A stretch of 64,000 bases of DNA from Chloroflexota bacterium (GTDB lineage: Bacteria > Chloroflexota > Chloroflexia > Chloroflexales > Herpetosiphonaceae), in NCBI GenBank assembly GCA_020161265.1, contig JAIUOC010000002.1, positions 583,230 through 647,229 on the forward strand. Reading direction: 5' to 3'. How positions within the stretch are numbered: the stretch's first letter is position 1; each line of letters opens with the position of its first letter. Under the pieces are notes generated by a model. That model did not search any database. It saw only the letters and a program-made list of their open reading frames with translations, and was not told the DNA's origin. A program made the translations under genes and the position numbers. This document shows positions 50,636-59,812 of the stretch, in pieces.

Positions 50636-51223
50636 GTGGCACGCACCGCCGACCCCCACCGCCGCGAAGCAATTCTCCGCGCTGCCCGCGAAATTTTTAT
50701 GGAACAAGGCTATACCAAAGCCCGCATGCTCGATATTGCCGCCCGCGCCGAGATGGCCACTGGTACGCTTTATCTCTACTTTGATTCCAAGCAAACCCTG
50801 GCAATGGCCCTAGCCGATTCGGTTCTAGAGGGTTTAACCGAGGTGATTCTGCCGATTTTGGCGCTTGAATCAACTCCAATCATGATTCGCGAATGTGTGC
50901 AAACAGCGATTCGCTTTTCGCTGCAACATACCGATTTATTTCGCTTGTTGGGGCTAGAAGCTGGCTTGAGTATCGAGGTTGAACACCAACAGCCTGCTCG
51001 CCTCCGTTTGCACGCCCTGCTGGCCGAAGCGCTAGCCCAACGCATGCAGCAAGGTACAATCTATACCTATCAACCACTGGCCTTGGCCGAAATTCTGGCG
51101 GGCTTGATTGAATGGGTTGTGACCATGGCCATGATTCGCGGTGAAAGCGATGTCAGCCATTACGAACCAACCTTATTGCAATTTATTGAGCAGGCTTTAC
51201 TACCACCAAACCCAACCCACTAA
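50636..51223 (+). CDS. TetR/AcrR-family transcriptional regulator
   Basis: 195 residues. The HTH is REAILRAAREIFMEQGYTKA with RMLDIAARAEMATGTLYLYF and DSKQTLAMALAD. The C-terminal ligand-binding domain is helical. The start is GTG 50636, 7 nt after AAGGAG; the frame extends 30 codons upstream over the promoter and cannot be coding there. No obvious target gene is adjacent except the sensor gene 130 bp downstream. Confidence 0.9.
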   Translation: MARTADPHRREAILRAAREIFMEQGYTKARMLDIAARAEMATGTLYLYFDSKQTLAMALADSVLEGLTEVILPILALESTPIMIRECVQTAIRFSLQHTDLFRLLGLEAGLSIEVEHQQPARLRLHALLAEALAQRMQQGTIYTYQPLALAEILAGLIEWVVTMAMIRGESDVSHYEPTLLQFIEQALLPPNPTH

Positions 51224-51310
51224 TCTAGCGCGTTTCAAGCTACGACAACGCCTCAAGCTCAGCCAAATAGGGGATGCAAAGTCCTACTGCACAAAAATAT
51301 CCAGATATGC

Positions 51311-51316
51311 TATCAT
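51311..51316 (+). promoter_or_regulatory. Probable -10 of the sensor gene
   Basis: TGC-TATCAT, extended -10 form, 39 bp upstream of the ATG. Confidence 0.35.
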
Positions 51317-51354
51317 AAGGTGCAACCACACCTCAGCCATTAGGTATTCGAACC

Positions 51355-53271
51355 ATGCGTGCATTCTTTACTCCAGCCACATGGCTGATGAAACGCCTAA
51401 CCTATCCCCAAAAATTTGGGTTATTGAGCTTGGTTTTCGCCATTCCATTAACCTTTTTGCTGAGTGCCCAATTAACCGAAATTCAACGCCAAATTAATTT
51501 TACGCGGAGCGAACTAACTGGCACGACCTATTTGCAACCGCTACGTGAAATTTTGCAAGATATTATCGAGCAACAATTAATCGCCGAGCGCTATCTTGGT
51601 GGCGATCAAGCATTTTTAACTCCACTTTTGCTTAAAAACGAAGAGCTTGCCCAACATCTTGAAGCATTTAAAGCCTTCGATTTGCAATATCAGGATCGCT
51701 ATGATACCCAAACACAAGTCACAATCCTGTTTAATGAATGGGAACGGCTGCAAGCTCAATTAACCTTGCGCAGTGTGCCCGATAGCAATGCCGCCCACGA
51801 TCGGCTGATTCAGGCGATTCGTGCCTGCATGCAGCGGATCGGCGATCAATCAGGCTTAATTCTCGACCCAAACATCGATAGCTATTATTTAATGAATGCC
51901 TTGATTGAAACCTTGCCAGCCCACCAGGCTGCTACCGCACGCGTCGCTGGAGCTGGTGGCAATGCAATCACTCGTGGCACGGTCAGCAGCGAAGAAAAAA
52001 ACACGTTGACGGTTGTCAATAGCCAACTCCAAGAAACCAATACCAAAATCAACTATAGCTTAGGCGTAGTGTTTAGCAATAATGAAAGCTTGCGCCCATT
52101 ACTAGAAAGTGCAGTTCGCACCTTTATTCAGGCGACTGAGGAATTAAGTTTCCAAATTATTTTGCAAGTGATTCGCGTTGAAACTCCAACGATTGATCCA
52201 AGCATTTTTCGCCAAGAAACCGAACGCACGCTCAATGCTAGCTTTGGCCTGTGGGATCAAACGTCAATTCAGCTTGATAATGTGCTCAACCAGCGCATTA
52301 ATCAAGCGCAAAATCGTCGAATCTTTTTCATCAGCCTAATCACGATTCTCGTCTTAGTGGCAGTATATCTCTTCCTTGGCTTCTATCGCGCAGTAATGGA
52401 TACGGTTCGCGCTTTTCAACGGGCGGCTGGCAGCATGCTGACCTCAAATACCTTGAGCAATGTAGCAATTGATACCCGCGATGAATTAGGCCAAGTTGCA
52501 ACGTCGTTCAACTCAATCGCCAGCGCAATGGTCGAATCGAGCAGCCAACGCCAAGCCATCGTTGATCACGCTGCCGAAGCAATTATTACCTATGATCAAC
52601 AGGGCATTATTCGCTCAGCCAATCGCGCTGCCGAACGCATTTTGGGCCGCAACGTCGATCAACTAAATATTGCTGAAGTGCTAGGCGTAGAACTTGCTAC
52701 CATCCAACAACAAACTGCTGCCTATGAGTTTGATGTGCGCTTGCCAACCAATGATATTCAACCAGTTGAAATGGTGTTGGGCACAATGCAGCTCGGCGAG
52801 CAGCAACTCTGGATCGCCTTCCTGCGTGATATTCGCATTCGCCGCCGCACTGAGCAAGAACGCAATCGGCTGCAAGATGAGATTATTCGTGGCCATGCTG
52901 CCGTGCTGGCTCGCTTGAACGCTCCGTTAATTCCGCTCAGCGATAATGTGGTGGTCATGCCGTTGGTCGGGGCGCTTGATGGCGAACGCTTACAGCAGAT
53001 TACCAATAATTTGCTCGAAGGCTTATCGAACCAACGGGCACGGGTTGCCTTGCTCGATATGACTGGCGTGCCAAATGTTGATCGTGAAGTGGCCAGCCGT
53101 TTGTTACGTGCCGCCCAAGGCATTCGCTTACTTGGCGCAGACCTCATTTTGACCGGAATTCAGCCCGATGTGGCCCAAGCATTAATCAGCGTCGGCGGCG
53201 ATCTGGGCGATCTCCAGACCTACCCCACCTTGCAACAAGGTATTCGGATGGTATTACGCAACCAAGCGTAA
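51355..53271 (+). CDS. Transmembrane sensor: helical extracellular domain, HAMP, PAS and RsbR-type STAS domain
   Basis: 638 residues. Membrane segment 1 lies at about 20-42 (FGLLSLVFAIPLTFLLSAQL). The outside helical domain has the motif LILDPNIDSYYLMNALIETL. Segment 2 (about 325-345, IFFISLITILVLVAVYLFLG) leads into HAMP (DTRDELGQVATSFNSIASAM), PAS (IVDHAAEAIITYDQQGIIRS) and a C-terminal STAS domain (ARVALLDMTGVPNVDREVAS). There is no kinase or cyclase. RsbR-type STAS domains work by phosphorylation of Ser/Thr in partner switches, so it may signal to a serine kinase such as the one nearby (inference). Confidence 0.82.
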   Translation: MRAFFTPATWLMKRLTYPQKFGLLSLVFAIPLTFLLSAQLTEIQRQINFTRSELTGTTYLQPLREILQDIIEQQLIAERYLGGDQAFLTPLLLKNEELAQHLEAFKAFDLQYQDRYDTQTQVTILFNEWERLQAQLTLRSVPDSNAAHDRLIQAIRACMQRIGDQSGLILDPNIDSYYLMNALIETLPAHQAATARVAGAGGNAITRGTVSSEEKNTLTVVNSQLQETNTKINYSLGVVFSNNESLRPLLESAVRTFIQATEELSFQIILQVIRVETPTIDPSIFRQETERTLNASFGLWDQTSIQLDNVLNQRINQAQNRRIFFISLITILVLVAVYLFLGFYRAVMDTVRAFQRAAGSMLTSNTLSNVAIDTRDELGQVATSFNSIASAMVESSSQRQAIVDHAAEAIITYDQQGIIRSANRAAERILGRNVDQLNIAEVLGVELATIQQQTAAYEFDVRLPTNDIQPVEMVLGTMQLGEQQLWIAFLRDIRIRRRTEQERNRLQDEIIRGHAAVLARLNAPLIPLSDNVVVMPLVGALDGERLQQITNNLLEGLSNQRARVALLDMTGVPNVDREVASRLLRAAQGIRLLGADLILTGIQPDVAQALISVGGDLGDLQTYPTLQQGIRMVLRNQA

Positions 53272-53329
53272 CCCCAGCCATCCAATCCACGTACCAGCAA
53301 CGAACCTATCTTAACGCCTCACAAAGCGC

Positions 53330-53335
53330 TACAAT
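53330..53335 (+). promoter_or_regulatory. Probable -10 of the VWA lipoprotein gene
   Basis: GC-TACAAT, the local -10 word, 31 bp upstream of the ATG. Confidence 0.4.
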
Positions 53336-53365
53336 AGAGCTTGTCAGTTTAAGGAGAATAAGCTT

Positions 53366-55018
53366 ATGCAACGCTTCTTCCGTAGTTTTCTAGTCGTTAT
53401 TATGCTGGTGCTTGCAGCTTGTGGCGAAGAAGCCCAACCTACCACCACCACTAACCAAACTAGTGGGCCAGTTGTAGGCGCAAATGATCTACTGATTAGC
53501 ATCACCTACAGCCCAGAGAAAACCAAATGGCTTCAAGAACGCATCGCCACTTTCAACAACCAAAATGTGCAATCCAACGGTAAACGGGTCATCGTTGAAG
53601 GCAAAGAGCTTTCCTCAGGCACAGCCCGCACCCAAATTCGCGCTGGCCAACTTCAGACAACCATCTGGACACCTTCGGCCTCGACGTGGCTGGAAGTATT
53701 GAAGAAAGAAAGCAATAATCCCACCATTGCCGAAGCCGATCCTCAATCGTTGGTGCTCACACCAGTGGTTATTTCGATGTGGAAACCAATGGCCGAAGCC
53801 ATGGGCTACCCTGGCAAAGAGGTCGGCTGGTCGGATATGTTGGCGCTGATTCAGGATACCGAAGGCTGGGGTAAATTCGGCCAACAAGATTGGGGCCGCT
53901 TCTCGTGGGGCCACACCGACCCCGACATTAGCACCACCGCACTTTCAACTGTGCTGGCTGAGTTGTATGCAGCCAACGGCAAAACCAGCGATTTGACGGT
54001 CGAAGACATCAATCAAGAAAAAAGCCAACAATTTTTGCGTGATTTAGCCCAAGGCATCAAGCACTATGGCTCGAATACCTTGGTGTTCAGCCAAAACATG
54101 CAAAAATATGGCATGGCCTATATTTCAGCCTTTCCGATGGAAGAAATTACCCTGATAGATTTCAACAAACAGGCTCCCAATGTCCCGTTAGTGGCAATCT
54201 ATCCCAAAGAAGGCACGTTTATCCACGATAATCCCTTTATTGTGATGAGCGATGCAACTGCCGACCAAAAAGCTGCTGCGAGCGTTTTCTACGATTTCTT
54301 GCTTACGCCTGAAAGCCAAAATTTGGCCATGCAGCAAGGTTTTCGGCCAGCTAACGTCGATGTAGCGTTGGCATCACCATTAACTGCTCAATTTGGCGTA
54401 GACCCCAATCAACCACGCAATTCGTTGGCAACCCCACCAGCCGATGTGATTGTGGCTGCCAAAAATGCATGGGCTAACAATCGTAAGCCCGCCAATATTA
54501 TGTTGGTGGTCGATAGCTCTGGCTCGATGCGCGACGACGACAAAATGGATCAAGCGAAACTTGGGGTTGAAGTGTTTCTCAATCGCTTGCCGAGCAAAGA
54601 TAACATCGGCATGATCGGCTTCTCATCAAGCCCAGCCGTCTTAGTGCCCCTTGCCACGCGCAGCGAAAACATGGCTAATTTGCAAATGCAAACCCAAGGG
54701 CTAGTGCCCGATGGTAATACCTCGCTCTACGATGCAATCGATTTGGCCCGTCAGGAGTTGGAAAACCTCAAACAACCTGATCGAATTAATGCAATTGTGG
54801 TGCTAAGCGACGGCGCTGATACTGCTAGCCAGCTTTCAATCGATCAAATGCTCAGCAATTTTGGTGAATCAAGTATTCAAATCTTCCCAATTGCCTATGG
54901 TGCTGATGCTGAAACTTCAATTTTGCAACAAATTGCCGATTTCTCACGCACCGAGTTGGTCCAAGGTAGCACTGGCGATATTGATAAAATCTTCGAAAAT
55001 TTGAGCCGCTACTTCTAA
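53366..55018 (+). CDS. Lipoprotein fusing a solute-binding-type domain to a von Willebrand A domain
   Basis: 550 residues. The signal peptide MQRFFRSFLVVIMLVLAAC has a lipobox with Cys19. Residues about 40-360 resemble an ABC-type extracellular solute-binding domain (LLISITYSPEKTKWLQERIA, GRFSWGHTDPDIS, PLVAIYPKEGTFIHDNPFIV). Residues about 370-550 are a VWA domain with an intact MIDAS: DSSGSMRDDD, Thr and the second Asp in VVLSDGADT. Such VWA proteins bind partners through a metal ion. It ends before a terminator facing the kinase gene. ATG 53366 follows AAGGAG. Confidence 0.88.
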   Translation: MQRFFRSFLVVIMLVLAACGEEAQPTTTTNQTSGPVVGANDLLISITYSPEKTKWLQERIATFNNQNVQSNGKRVIVEGKELSSGTARTQIRAGQLQTTIWTPSASTWLEVLKKESNNPTIAEADPQSLVLTPVVISMWKPMAEAMGYPGKEVGWSDMLALIQDTEGWGKFGQQDWGRFSWGHTDPDISTTALSTVLAELYAANGKTSDLTVEDINQEKSQQFLRDLAQGIKHYGSNTLVFSQNMQKYGMAYISAFPMEEITLIDFNKQAPNVPLVAIYPKEGTFIHDNPFIVMSDATADQKAAASVFYDFLLTPESQNLAMQQGFRPANVDVALASPLTAQFGVDPNQPRNSLATPPADVIVAAKNAWANNRKPANIMLVVDSSGSMRDDDKMDQAKLGVEVFLNRLPSKDNIGMIGFSSSPAVLVPLATRSENMANLQMQTQGLVPDGNTSLYDAIDLARQELENLKQPDRINAIVVLSDGADTASQLSIDQMLSNFGESSIQIFPIAYGADAETSILQQIADFSRTELVQGSTGDIDKIFENLSRYF

Positions 55019-55021
55019 AAA

Positions 55022-55064
55022 TAACAGCGGTGGGGTTGGAAGCAACCCCACCGCGCTGTTTCAG
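55022..55064. terminator. Bidirectional terminator
   Basis: The stem AACAGCGGTGGGGTTG/CAACCCCACC-GCGCTGTT with a GAAG loop and one bulge; it lies between the convergent VWA and kinase genes. Confidence 0.8.
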
Positions 55065-55078
55065 CCGAACTAGTTGCC

Positions 55079-57127
55079 CTAGTAAACAAAGATAATAAAG
55101 ATAAAGGTGATCACGAAGGCAGCCGCTAGCAAGCCAACTCCTAGCCAACTCATAATCCGTGACCAATCGCGGAATACTCGCGATTCTTCTTCGCTAATGC
55201 TATTTTTGAAGCCAAGCAAATGCAAGGTAAACAGATCGCTTGGCAATTCGCCTGGCTCTTCGACGATCACTGGCACGCTGGGCGTATCTGCGTCGTTATC
55301 ATCATTATAGAGCTTGACCACATCGCCATCATCAAGCTGTTGGCCAATCGAAAATTGCAGCTTGGTCACAGGCACCATATGTGCCACCAATCGCGCCAAA
55401 ACGATCCGCTTATCCTTGGTGACTTCAGTCATGGCTTTTTCAACCAAGCTATCAAGTTTGGGAATTAACGCCCACTCTTTGGGAATCATGTTGAGTGTAT
55501 AATTACAGACCTCGACTGCTTCGCTTTGCAACACAGCCTCATCAACCGCTGGTAAATCATCATTAATCTGCCAGGTTTGCGGAATTCGTTGCCAATTGAA
55601 GGCCTTGCGCTTGACGATCATGCCAATCCCCTGACAATCAGGGCAAACCAAATAGCCTTTACCTTTACAATCGCTACAGGTTTGAACTTCGTTTTCGACA
55701 ACTTGGGTTGGGGTTTGCACCTTATTGCCATTTGCATCGGTTACATCAACCATCTTTTCGACAGTTTTAGTAATGGTTACCCGACCGTTGCCTTTACATT
55801 TTTGACATAAGATGTTGCATTTGCCAGCACAACGCCCACATTGGCTGACCTGTTCCGAACCTTTGATCCGATCAACCAAGCCTTCGGAAGCGACGAAATC
55901 GGTGATCTCAGGCAGCTTGACCTCCCAAACCCCCAGTTCCATATCGCCAGTCATGGGTTGGCGTTCACGATCAGCCTCTTGCTTAACAAAAGCTTCGCCG
56001 CGCACTTCATACAGCACATCAAGTTTATAGTAATAAATATTTTGGCTTTGTACGCGATAGAAGGTTGCTAAGCGGCCAATGTTACGGCGGCGAAAGCGTT
56101 CGCCCATGCTCCAAGCTTCCAGCAAATTGACCAAATGATCAGGCTGGCTCAAAATCGCGGCCCGTCGATGGGCACGTTTGATATGTTCGGCTTTTAGGTG
56201 TGGACCAAGATATTCTTCGACGGCGTTTGGTTGGAGACCTTCCGCTTGGAAGGATGGGGCTAGATAGAGCGAGTGGCGCTGCACAGAGACGCTCCCTTCA
56301 CTGGTAGTCAAGGCAGGATGCTCCGAAAAAATCCGACGTAGCGCCGCACTCGCTTCGGCCACTGTCCGATAGCGCTGAGCGGGATCAACCGATAACAATT
56401 TGGCAAGTATCGGGTCGATGTCAGGCGAAAGACCAACTAACGTCGAGATGGGTGGAAACGGTTGAACATGCTCAGGGTCGGCATAATCCAGCGGGTCGGC
56501 CCATGGCAAACGGCCAGCCAACATCGCATATAAAATCAAACCAAGCCCAAAAATATCGGATTGAGCATTGACTTCGCGTGCTCCCCGCAGATGCTCAGGC
56601 GAGAAATAGCCAGGTGTGCCCATAACCACACGATTGGTCGTGTTACTGTGGGTTTGCTCCGAGCGGGCAATCCCAAAATCGCAGAGCATGGCCTGCTGTA
56701 AACCCTGATCAAACAAAATGTTGCCAGGCGAAACATCACGATGAATGATGCCTTGGCTATGGGCAAAATCTAAAGCCTCACCAATTTGGTAAAACACGCT
56801 GAGCGCTAGATCAGGGCTGAGCCGTTGCTCTGGGGCAGTTTCGAGCATGCGCTTCAATGAACCACCCAGCGCCGCCGCCATCACCGTATAGGCAAATGGC
56901 CCTTGCATCCCATGATCATAAATTTCGATAATCTGAGGATGGCGCAGCTTGCTGGTGATTTCGGCCTCACGCTGAAAACGCTCAACCAGCTCCTCGGTAT
57001 GATTAAGCAACACCTTAATTGCCACTTGGCGCGGCAAGGCCCGATGCTGACCAAGAAAAACTGCTGCAACCCCTCCCCGATCTAGTTCACGCTCAATCGT
57101 ATAGTTGCCAAACGTTCGAGGTAGCAC
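55079..57127 (-). CDS. Ser/Thr protein kinase with DnaJ-like zinc motifs and C-terminal membrane anchor
   Basis: 682 residues. The PknB-type kinase (about 8-270) has Lys38 in VAIKVLL, catalytic loop HRDVSPGNILF, DFGIAR and TPGYFSPEHL. The Gly loop is DRGGVAAV (first Gly replaced by Asp), and the loop Lys of HRDxK is Ser, as in several bacterial kinases of this type. A middle helical region follows, then four CxxCxGxG-like motifs (CGRCAGKC, CQKCKGNG, CSDCKGKG, CPDCQGIG) matching the DnaJ zinc domain. A final segment (VGLLAAAFVITFIFIIFVY) anchors the tail in the membrane. Convergent with the VWA gene. Confidence 0.88.
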   Translation of the reverse strand: MLPRTFGNYTIERELDRGGVAAVFLGQHRALPRQVAIKVLLNHTEELVERFQREAEITSKLRHPQIIEIYDHGMQGPFAYTVMAAALGGSLKRMLETAPEQRLSPDLALSVFYQIGEALDFAHSQGIIHRDVSPGNILFDQGLQQAMLCDFGIARSEQTHSNTTNRVVMGTPGYFSPEHLRGAREVNAQSDIFGLGLILYAMLAGRLPWADPLDYADPEHVQPFPPISTLVGLSPDIDPILAKLLSVDPAQRYRTVAEASAALRRIFSEHPALTTSEGSVSVQRHSLYLAPSFQAEGLQPNAVEEYLGPHLKAEHIKRAHRRAAILSQPDHLVNLLEAWSMGERFRRRNIGRLATFYRVQSQNIYYYKLDVLYEVRGEAFVKQEADRERQPMTGDMELGVWEVKLPEITDFVASEGLVDRIKGSEQVSQCGRCAGKCNILCQKCKGNGRVTITKTVEKMVDVTDANGNKVQTPTQVVENEVQTCSDCKGKGYLVCPDCQGIGMIVKRKAFNWQRIPQTWQINDDLPAVDEAVLQSEAVEVCNYTLNMIPKEWALIPKLDSLVEKAMTEVTKDKRIVLARLVAHMVPVTKLQFSIGQQLDDGDVVKLYNDDNDADTPSVPVIVEEPGELPSDLFTLHLLGFKNSISEEESRVFRDWSRIMSWLGVGLLAAAFVITFIFIIFVY

Positions 57128-57214
57128 GATCCGGCTCCTGTTCAGCAGACAGCTTCAAAAACTCAATCCAAGCGCAGATTATAGCATAGCCGTCCCACAT
57201 GTGGGGGAGGCCCG

Positions 57215-57445
57215 ATAAATTATGAAGGATGAAGGATGAGGGATGAGGGATGAAGGATAGAACAAAGAACATAGAATATAGAAATTTAGGGCGATTGATC
57301 CACGAAGGGCACGAAGGCTATAGGCTTTTGGCTTTTGGCTATCGAAGATTGGGTGGAAATGCCAACAATTGTTCCGCTAGCCAATAGCCTAAAACCAAAA
57401 GCCTAAAACCCAACTTCGTGTCCTTCGTGGCCTTCGTGGATCGAC
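57215..57445. repeat. Composite inverted intergenic repeat
   Basis: A GGATGAAGGATGAGGGATGA tract and AACAAAGAACATAGAATATA are followed by two opposed arms. The left is GATCCACGAAGGGCACGAAG then CTATAGGCTTTTGGCTTTTG; the right is AATAGCCTAAAACCAAAAGC then CTTCGTGTCCTTCGTGGCCT with TTCGTGGATC. The arms can pair over about 50 bp with mismatches. It lies between the divergent kinase and folP genes, so a simple terminator role does not fit here. Confidence 0.75.
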
Positions 57446-57562
57446 ATCGCTATTGCTGATTGGGCAGAATGAGGATTAACCCGTAAAATCAGCTATTGAA
57501 CTGAGTCGCACGCAGCGATATATCAGCTAGAATAGCCATGGCTTAGCACGAAAGATTCGATC

Positions 57563-58819
57563 ATGCCTGAATTTGCCTATAACATCCGTCAATATTATCC
57601 CCAGCAACGCCAAGAACTGTTGCAGGTGATCGCCCAAATTGAAACTTATCCTAATGCTGCTGAACGAGTATTGACCAAAGCCAACTTGATTATGCTGCAT
57701 TGCGATCAGGTTGATCCGCATACGGCCATGATTGTGAAGCAAGAATTATTGGCGCTCGATGGCGATGCCTTGGTCAGCCCACACGTCTATCTCGGCCAAA
57801 GCACGCAGCCAACTAATCTGCTGGCGTGGGCCAATGAACGCTCGTGGCGAGCCTTATGTGGCAAGTTTCAAGCGATTCCCTTGCCTGCCTTACAAGCTTT
57901 AGCCCAACAAATTGGTGCGTTGCTGTTACACAATCAAGCGCGGGGCAGCCTCAAACTTGGTGCAACTCAATGGGATTGGGGTCGAAAAACCTTGGTGATG
58001 GGTATTGTCAATGTTACCCCCGATTCTTTCTCCAACGATGGCTTGCTTGAGGCCGAAACCAGCCAGATTCAGCAACAAGCGCTTGAGTTTGCCGCTGCAG
58101 GAGCCGATATTCTGGATGTTGGCGGCGAATCGACGCGACCTGGTGCCAGTATTGTGAGCATCGATCAGGAGATTGCGCGGGTTGTGCCAGCGATTCAAGC
58201 GATTCGTCACGTTTGCCAATTGCCAATTTCGATTGATAGCTACAAAGCTGAGGTTGTGGCGGCTGCGCTTGAAGCTGGGGCAAACGTTGTTAATGATATT
58301 TGGGGTTTGCGCCAAGCCGATGGCAGCTGGAATACGGCGCTAGCGCAGTTAGTGGCACAAGCCCAAGTTCCGATCATTTTGATGCACAATCGAGTCAGCA
58401 TGGTTGAGCAATTTGCTCATGGCACAAATTACGCTGCTAGCGAATATGGCGATATTATCGGCGAAGTTTGTGCCGAATTACGCCAAAGCATCGATTTTGC
58501 CCTGCAAGCGGGCATTGCCAACGATTTAATTGTGCTTGACCCAGGCATTGGTTTCGGCAAAAGCCCTGAACAAAATCTACAAGTATTACGTCAACTACGA
58601 ACAATTGCCAGCTTAGGCTACCCGTTGTTGGTCGGCACTAGCCGAAAATCCATGATTGGGATAACATTAAACCGACCTGTTGAGCAACGCCTGTGGGGCA
58701 CAGCCGCCACCGTGGCCTATGCGATTCAAGCAGGAGCCGATATTGTGCGGGTGCACGATGTTGCGGCAATGGTCGATGTTTGTCGAATGACCGATGCCTT
58801 AGTTCGTCACGAAGGATAG
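57563..58819 (+). CDS. folP: Dihydropteroate synthase with N-terminal extension
   Basis: 418 residues. The DHPS TIM barrel begins near residue 138: VMGIVNVTPDSFSNDGLL, DILDVGGESTRPGA, PISIDSYKAEVVAAALEAGA, VVNDIWGL, PIILMHN, VLDPGIGFGKSPEQN and LVGTSRKSMIG. It condenses p-aminobenzoate with the pterin pyrophosphate in folate synthesis. The first 135 residues form a small extra domain (ANLIMLHCDQVDPHTAMIVK) seen before DHPS in other phyla as well. A TAGAAT -10 lies near 57529. ccdA starts 3 bp after the stop. Confidence 0.94.
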   Translation: MPEFAYNIRQYYPQQRQELLQVIAQIETYPNAAERVLTKANLIMLHCDQVDPHTAMIVKQELLALDGDALVSPHVYLGQSTQPTNLLAWANERSWRALCGKFQAIPLPALQALAQQIGALLLHNQARGSLKLGATQWDWGRKTLVMGIVNVTPDSFSNDGLLEAETSQIQQQALEFAAAGADILDVGGESTRPGASIVSIDQEIARVVPAIQAIRHVCQLPISIDSYKAEVVAAALEAGANVVNDIWGLRQADGSWNTALAQLVAQAQVPIILMHNRVSMVEQFAHGTNYAASEYGDIIGEVCAELRQSIDFALQAGIANDLIVLDPGIGFGKSPEQNLQVLRQLRTIASLGYPLLVGTSRKSMIGITLNRPVEQRLWGTAATVAYAIQAGADIVRVHDVAAMVDVCRMTDALVRHEG

Positions 58820-58822
58820 AAT

Positions 58823-59743
58823 ATGCAACAAGCGCAAACCCAGCGCCAACCCTCCCGACTGTTTACCATGGCTATCATTGGGCTAGCCGTGTTTGTGGTA
58901 GCCGCCATTTTGCTAATTGGGGTCGCTCAAGGTGGCCAAAATGTGATTACCTTGGCGGTTCCGGCCTTTATGGCGGGCGTTTTATCGTTTCTATCGCCCT
59001 GTACCTTGCCCGTGCTACCAGCCTATTTCGCTTGGACGTTTGGAATCAATAGTGCTGGTGATGAAAGCCTCGCGCAAAAACGCCAACGTACAATTATCTC
59101 ATCGCTAGCTTTTTTTGCGGGCTTGGCAACCACGATGGTGGTGTTGGGAATGGCGATTACGGCCACCAGTCAAGCCATTCGCGGCATTTCATCCAACAAA
59201 GATTTGTTCGCCCAAATTGGCGGGGTGATTATCATTGTCATGGGTGTGATGAGCATTTTTGGGATTGGCTTCACCGGAGCGAATATCAAACGTAGCTCCA
59301 GCGCCACCGTTGGCAGCGCGTATCTGTATGGATTAACCTTTGCGCTGGGCTGGACAGCTTGTATTGGGCCAATTCTTGGGGCAATTTTGACCTTGCTGAT
59401 TTCAACCGGAGCCTCGATTATTGCTGGCGCAACCTTGACCTTTATCTATGTGCTTGGCTTAGCCTTGCCTTTGATGATCGTGGCGACCTTCTTCAACAAA
59501 CTTGGCCAAGGCTCCAAGGGCTGGAAGCTTCTGCGTGGGCGGGCTTTGGAGTTTAATATCGGCAAGCGCGTCGTGATTTTGCACTCCACCAGCGTGATCA
59601 GCGGCGTGTTGTTGATTGCGGTTGGGATTTTGCTAGTGACTGGCCAAATGAGCACATTGAATGATATTGCCCTCGATAATCCCATTAGCAAATGGGCCAA
59701 CAACGTGCAATACGATATTCAAACCTTCTTTACTGGCGAGTAA
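58823..59743 (+). CDS. CcdA-type cytochrome c biogenesis/thiol-disulfide transmembrane protein
   Basis: 306 residues, six or more membrane segments plus one near the N-terminus. Redox Cys are in VLSFLSPCTLPVLPAY and TFALGWTACIGPILGAIL, the CcdA/DsbD-type pair. It carries electrons from cytoplasmic thioredoxin to periplasmic or extracytoplasmic thiol proteins. The C-terminal 90 residues extend beyond CcdA core and include another membrane helix. It follows folP with a 3-bp gap, a pairing without an obvious functional link. Confidence 0.9.
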   Translation: MQQAQTQRQPSRLFTMAIIGLAVFVVAAILLIGVAQGGQNVITLAVPAFMAGVLSFLSPCTLPVLPAYFAWTFGINSAGDESLAQKRQRTIISSLAFFAGLATTMVVLGMAITATSQAIRGISSNKDLFAQIGGVIIIVMGVMSIFGIGFTGANIKRSSSATVGSAYLYGLTFALGWTACIGPILGAILTLLISTGASIIAGATLTFIYVLGLALPLMIVATFFNKLGQGSKGWKLLRGRALEFNIGKRVVILHSTSVISGVLLIAVGILLVTGQMSTLNDIALDNPISKWANNVQYDIQTFFTGE

Positions 59744-59768
59744 GCAGGGAGCACACCAAGCCAAACTG

Positions 59769-59794
59769 CCCTTCTCCCGCTGGGGGGAGAAGGG
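59769..59794. repeat. REP-like hairpin between convergent genes
   Basis: CCCTTCTCCC/GGGAGAAGGG with a 6-nt loop, followed by TTGGGGTGAGGG. I recall similar palindromes from intergenic sites of many bacteria. It may also end both transcripts. Confidence 0.6.
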
Positions 59795-59812
59795 TTGGGG
59801 TGAGGGCAACAC

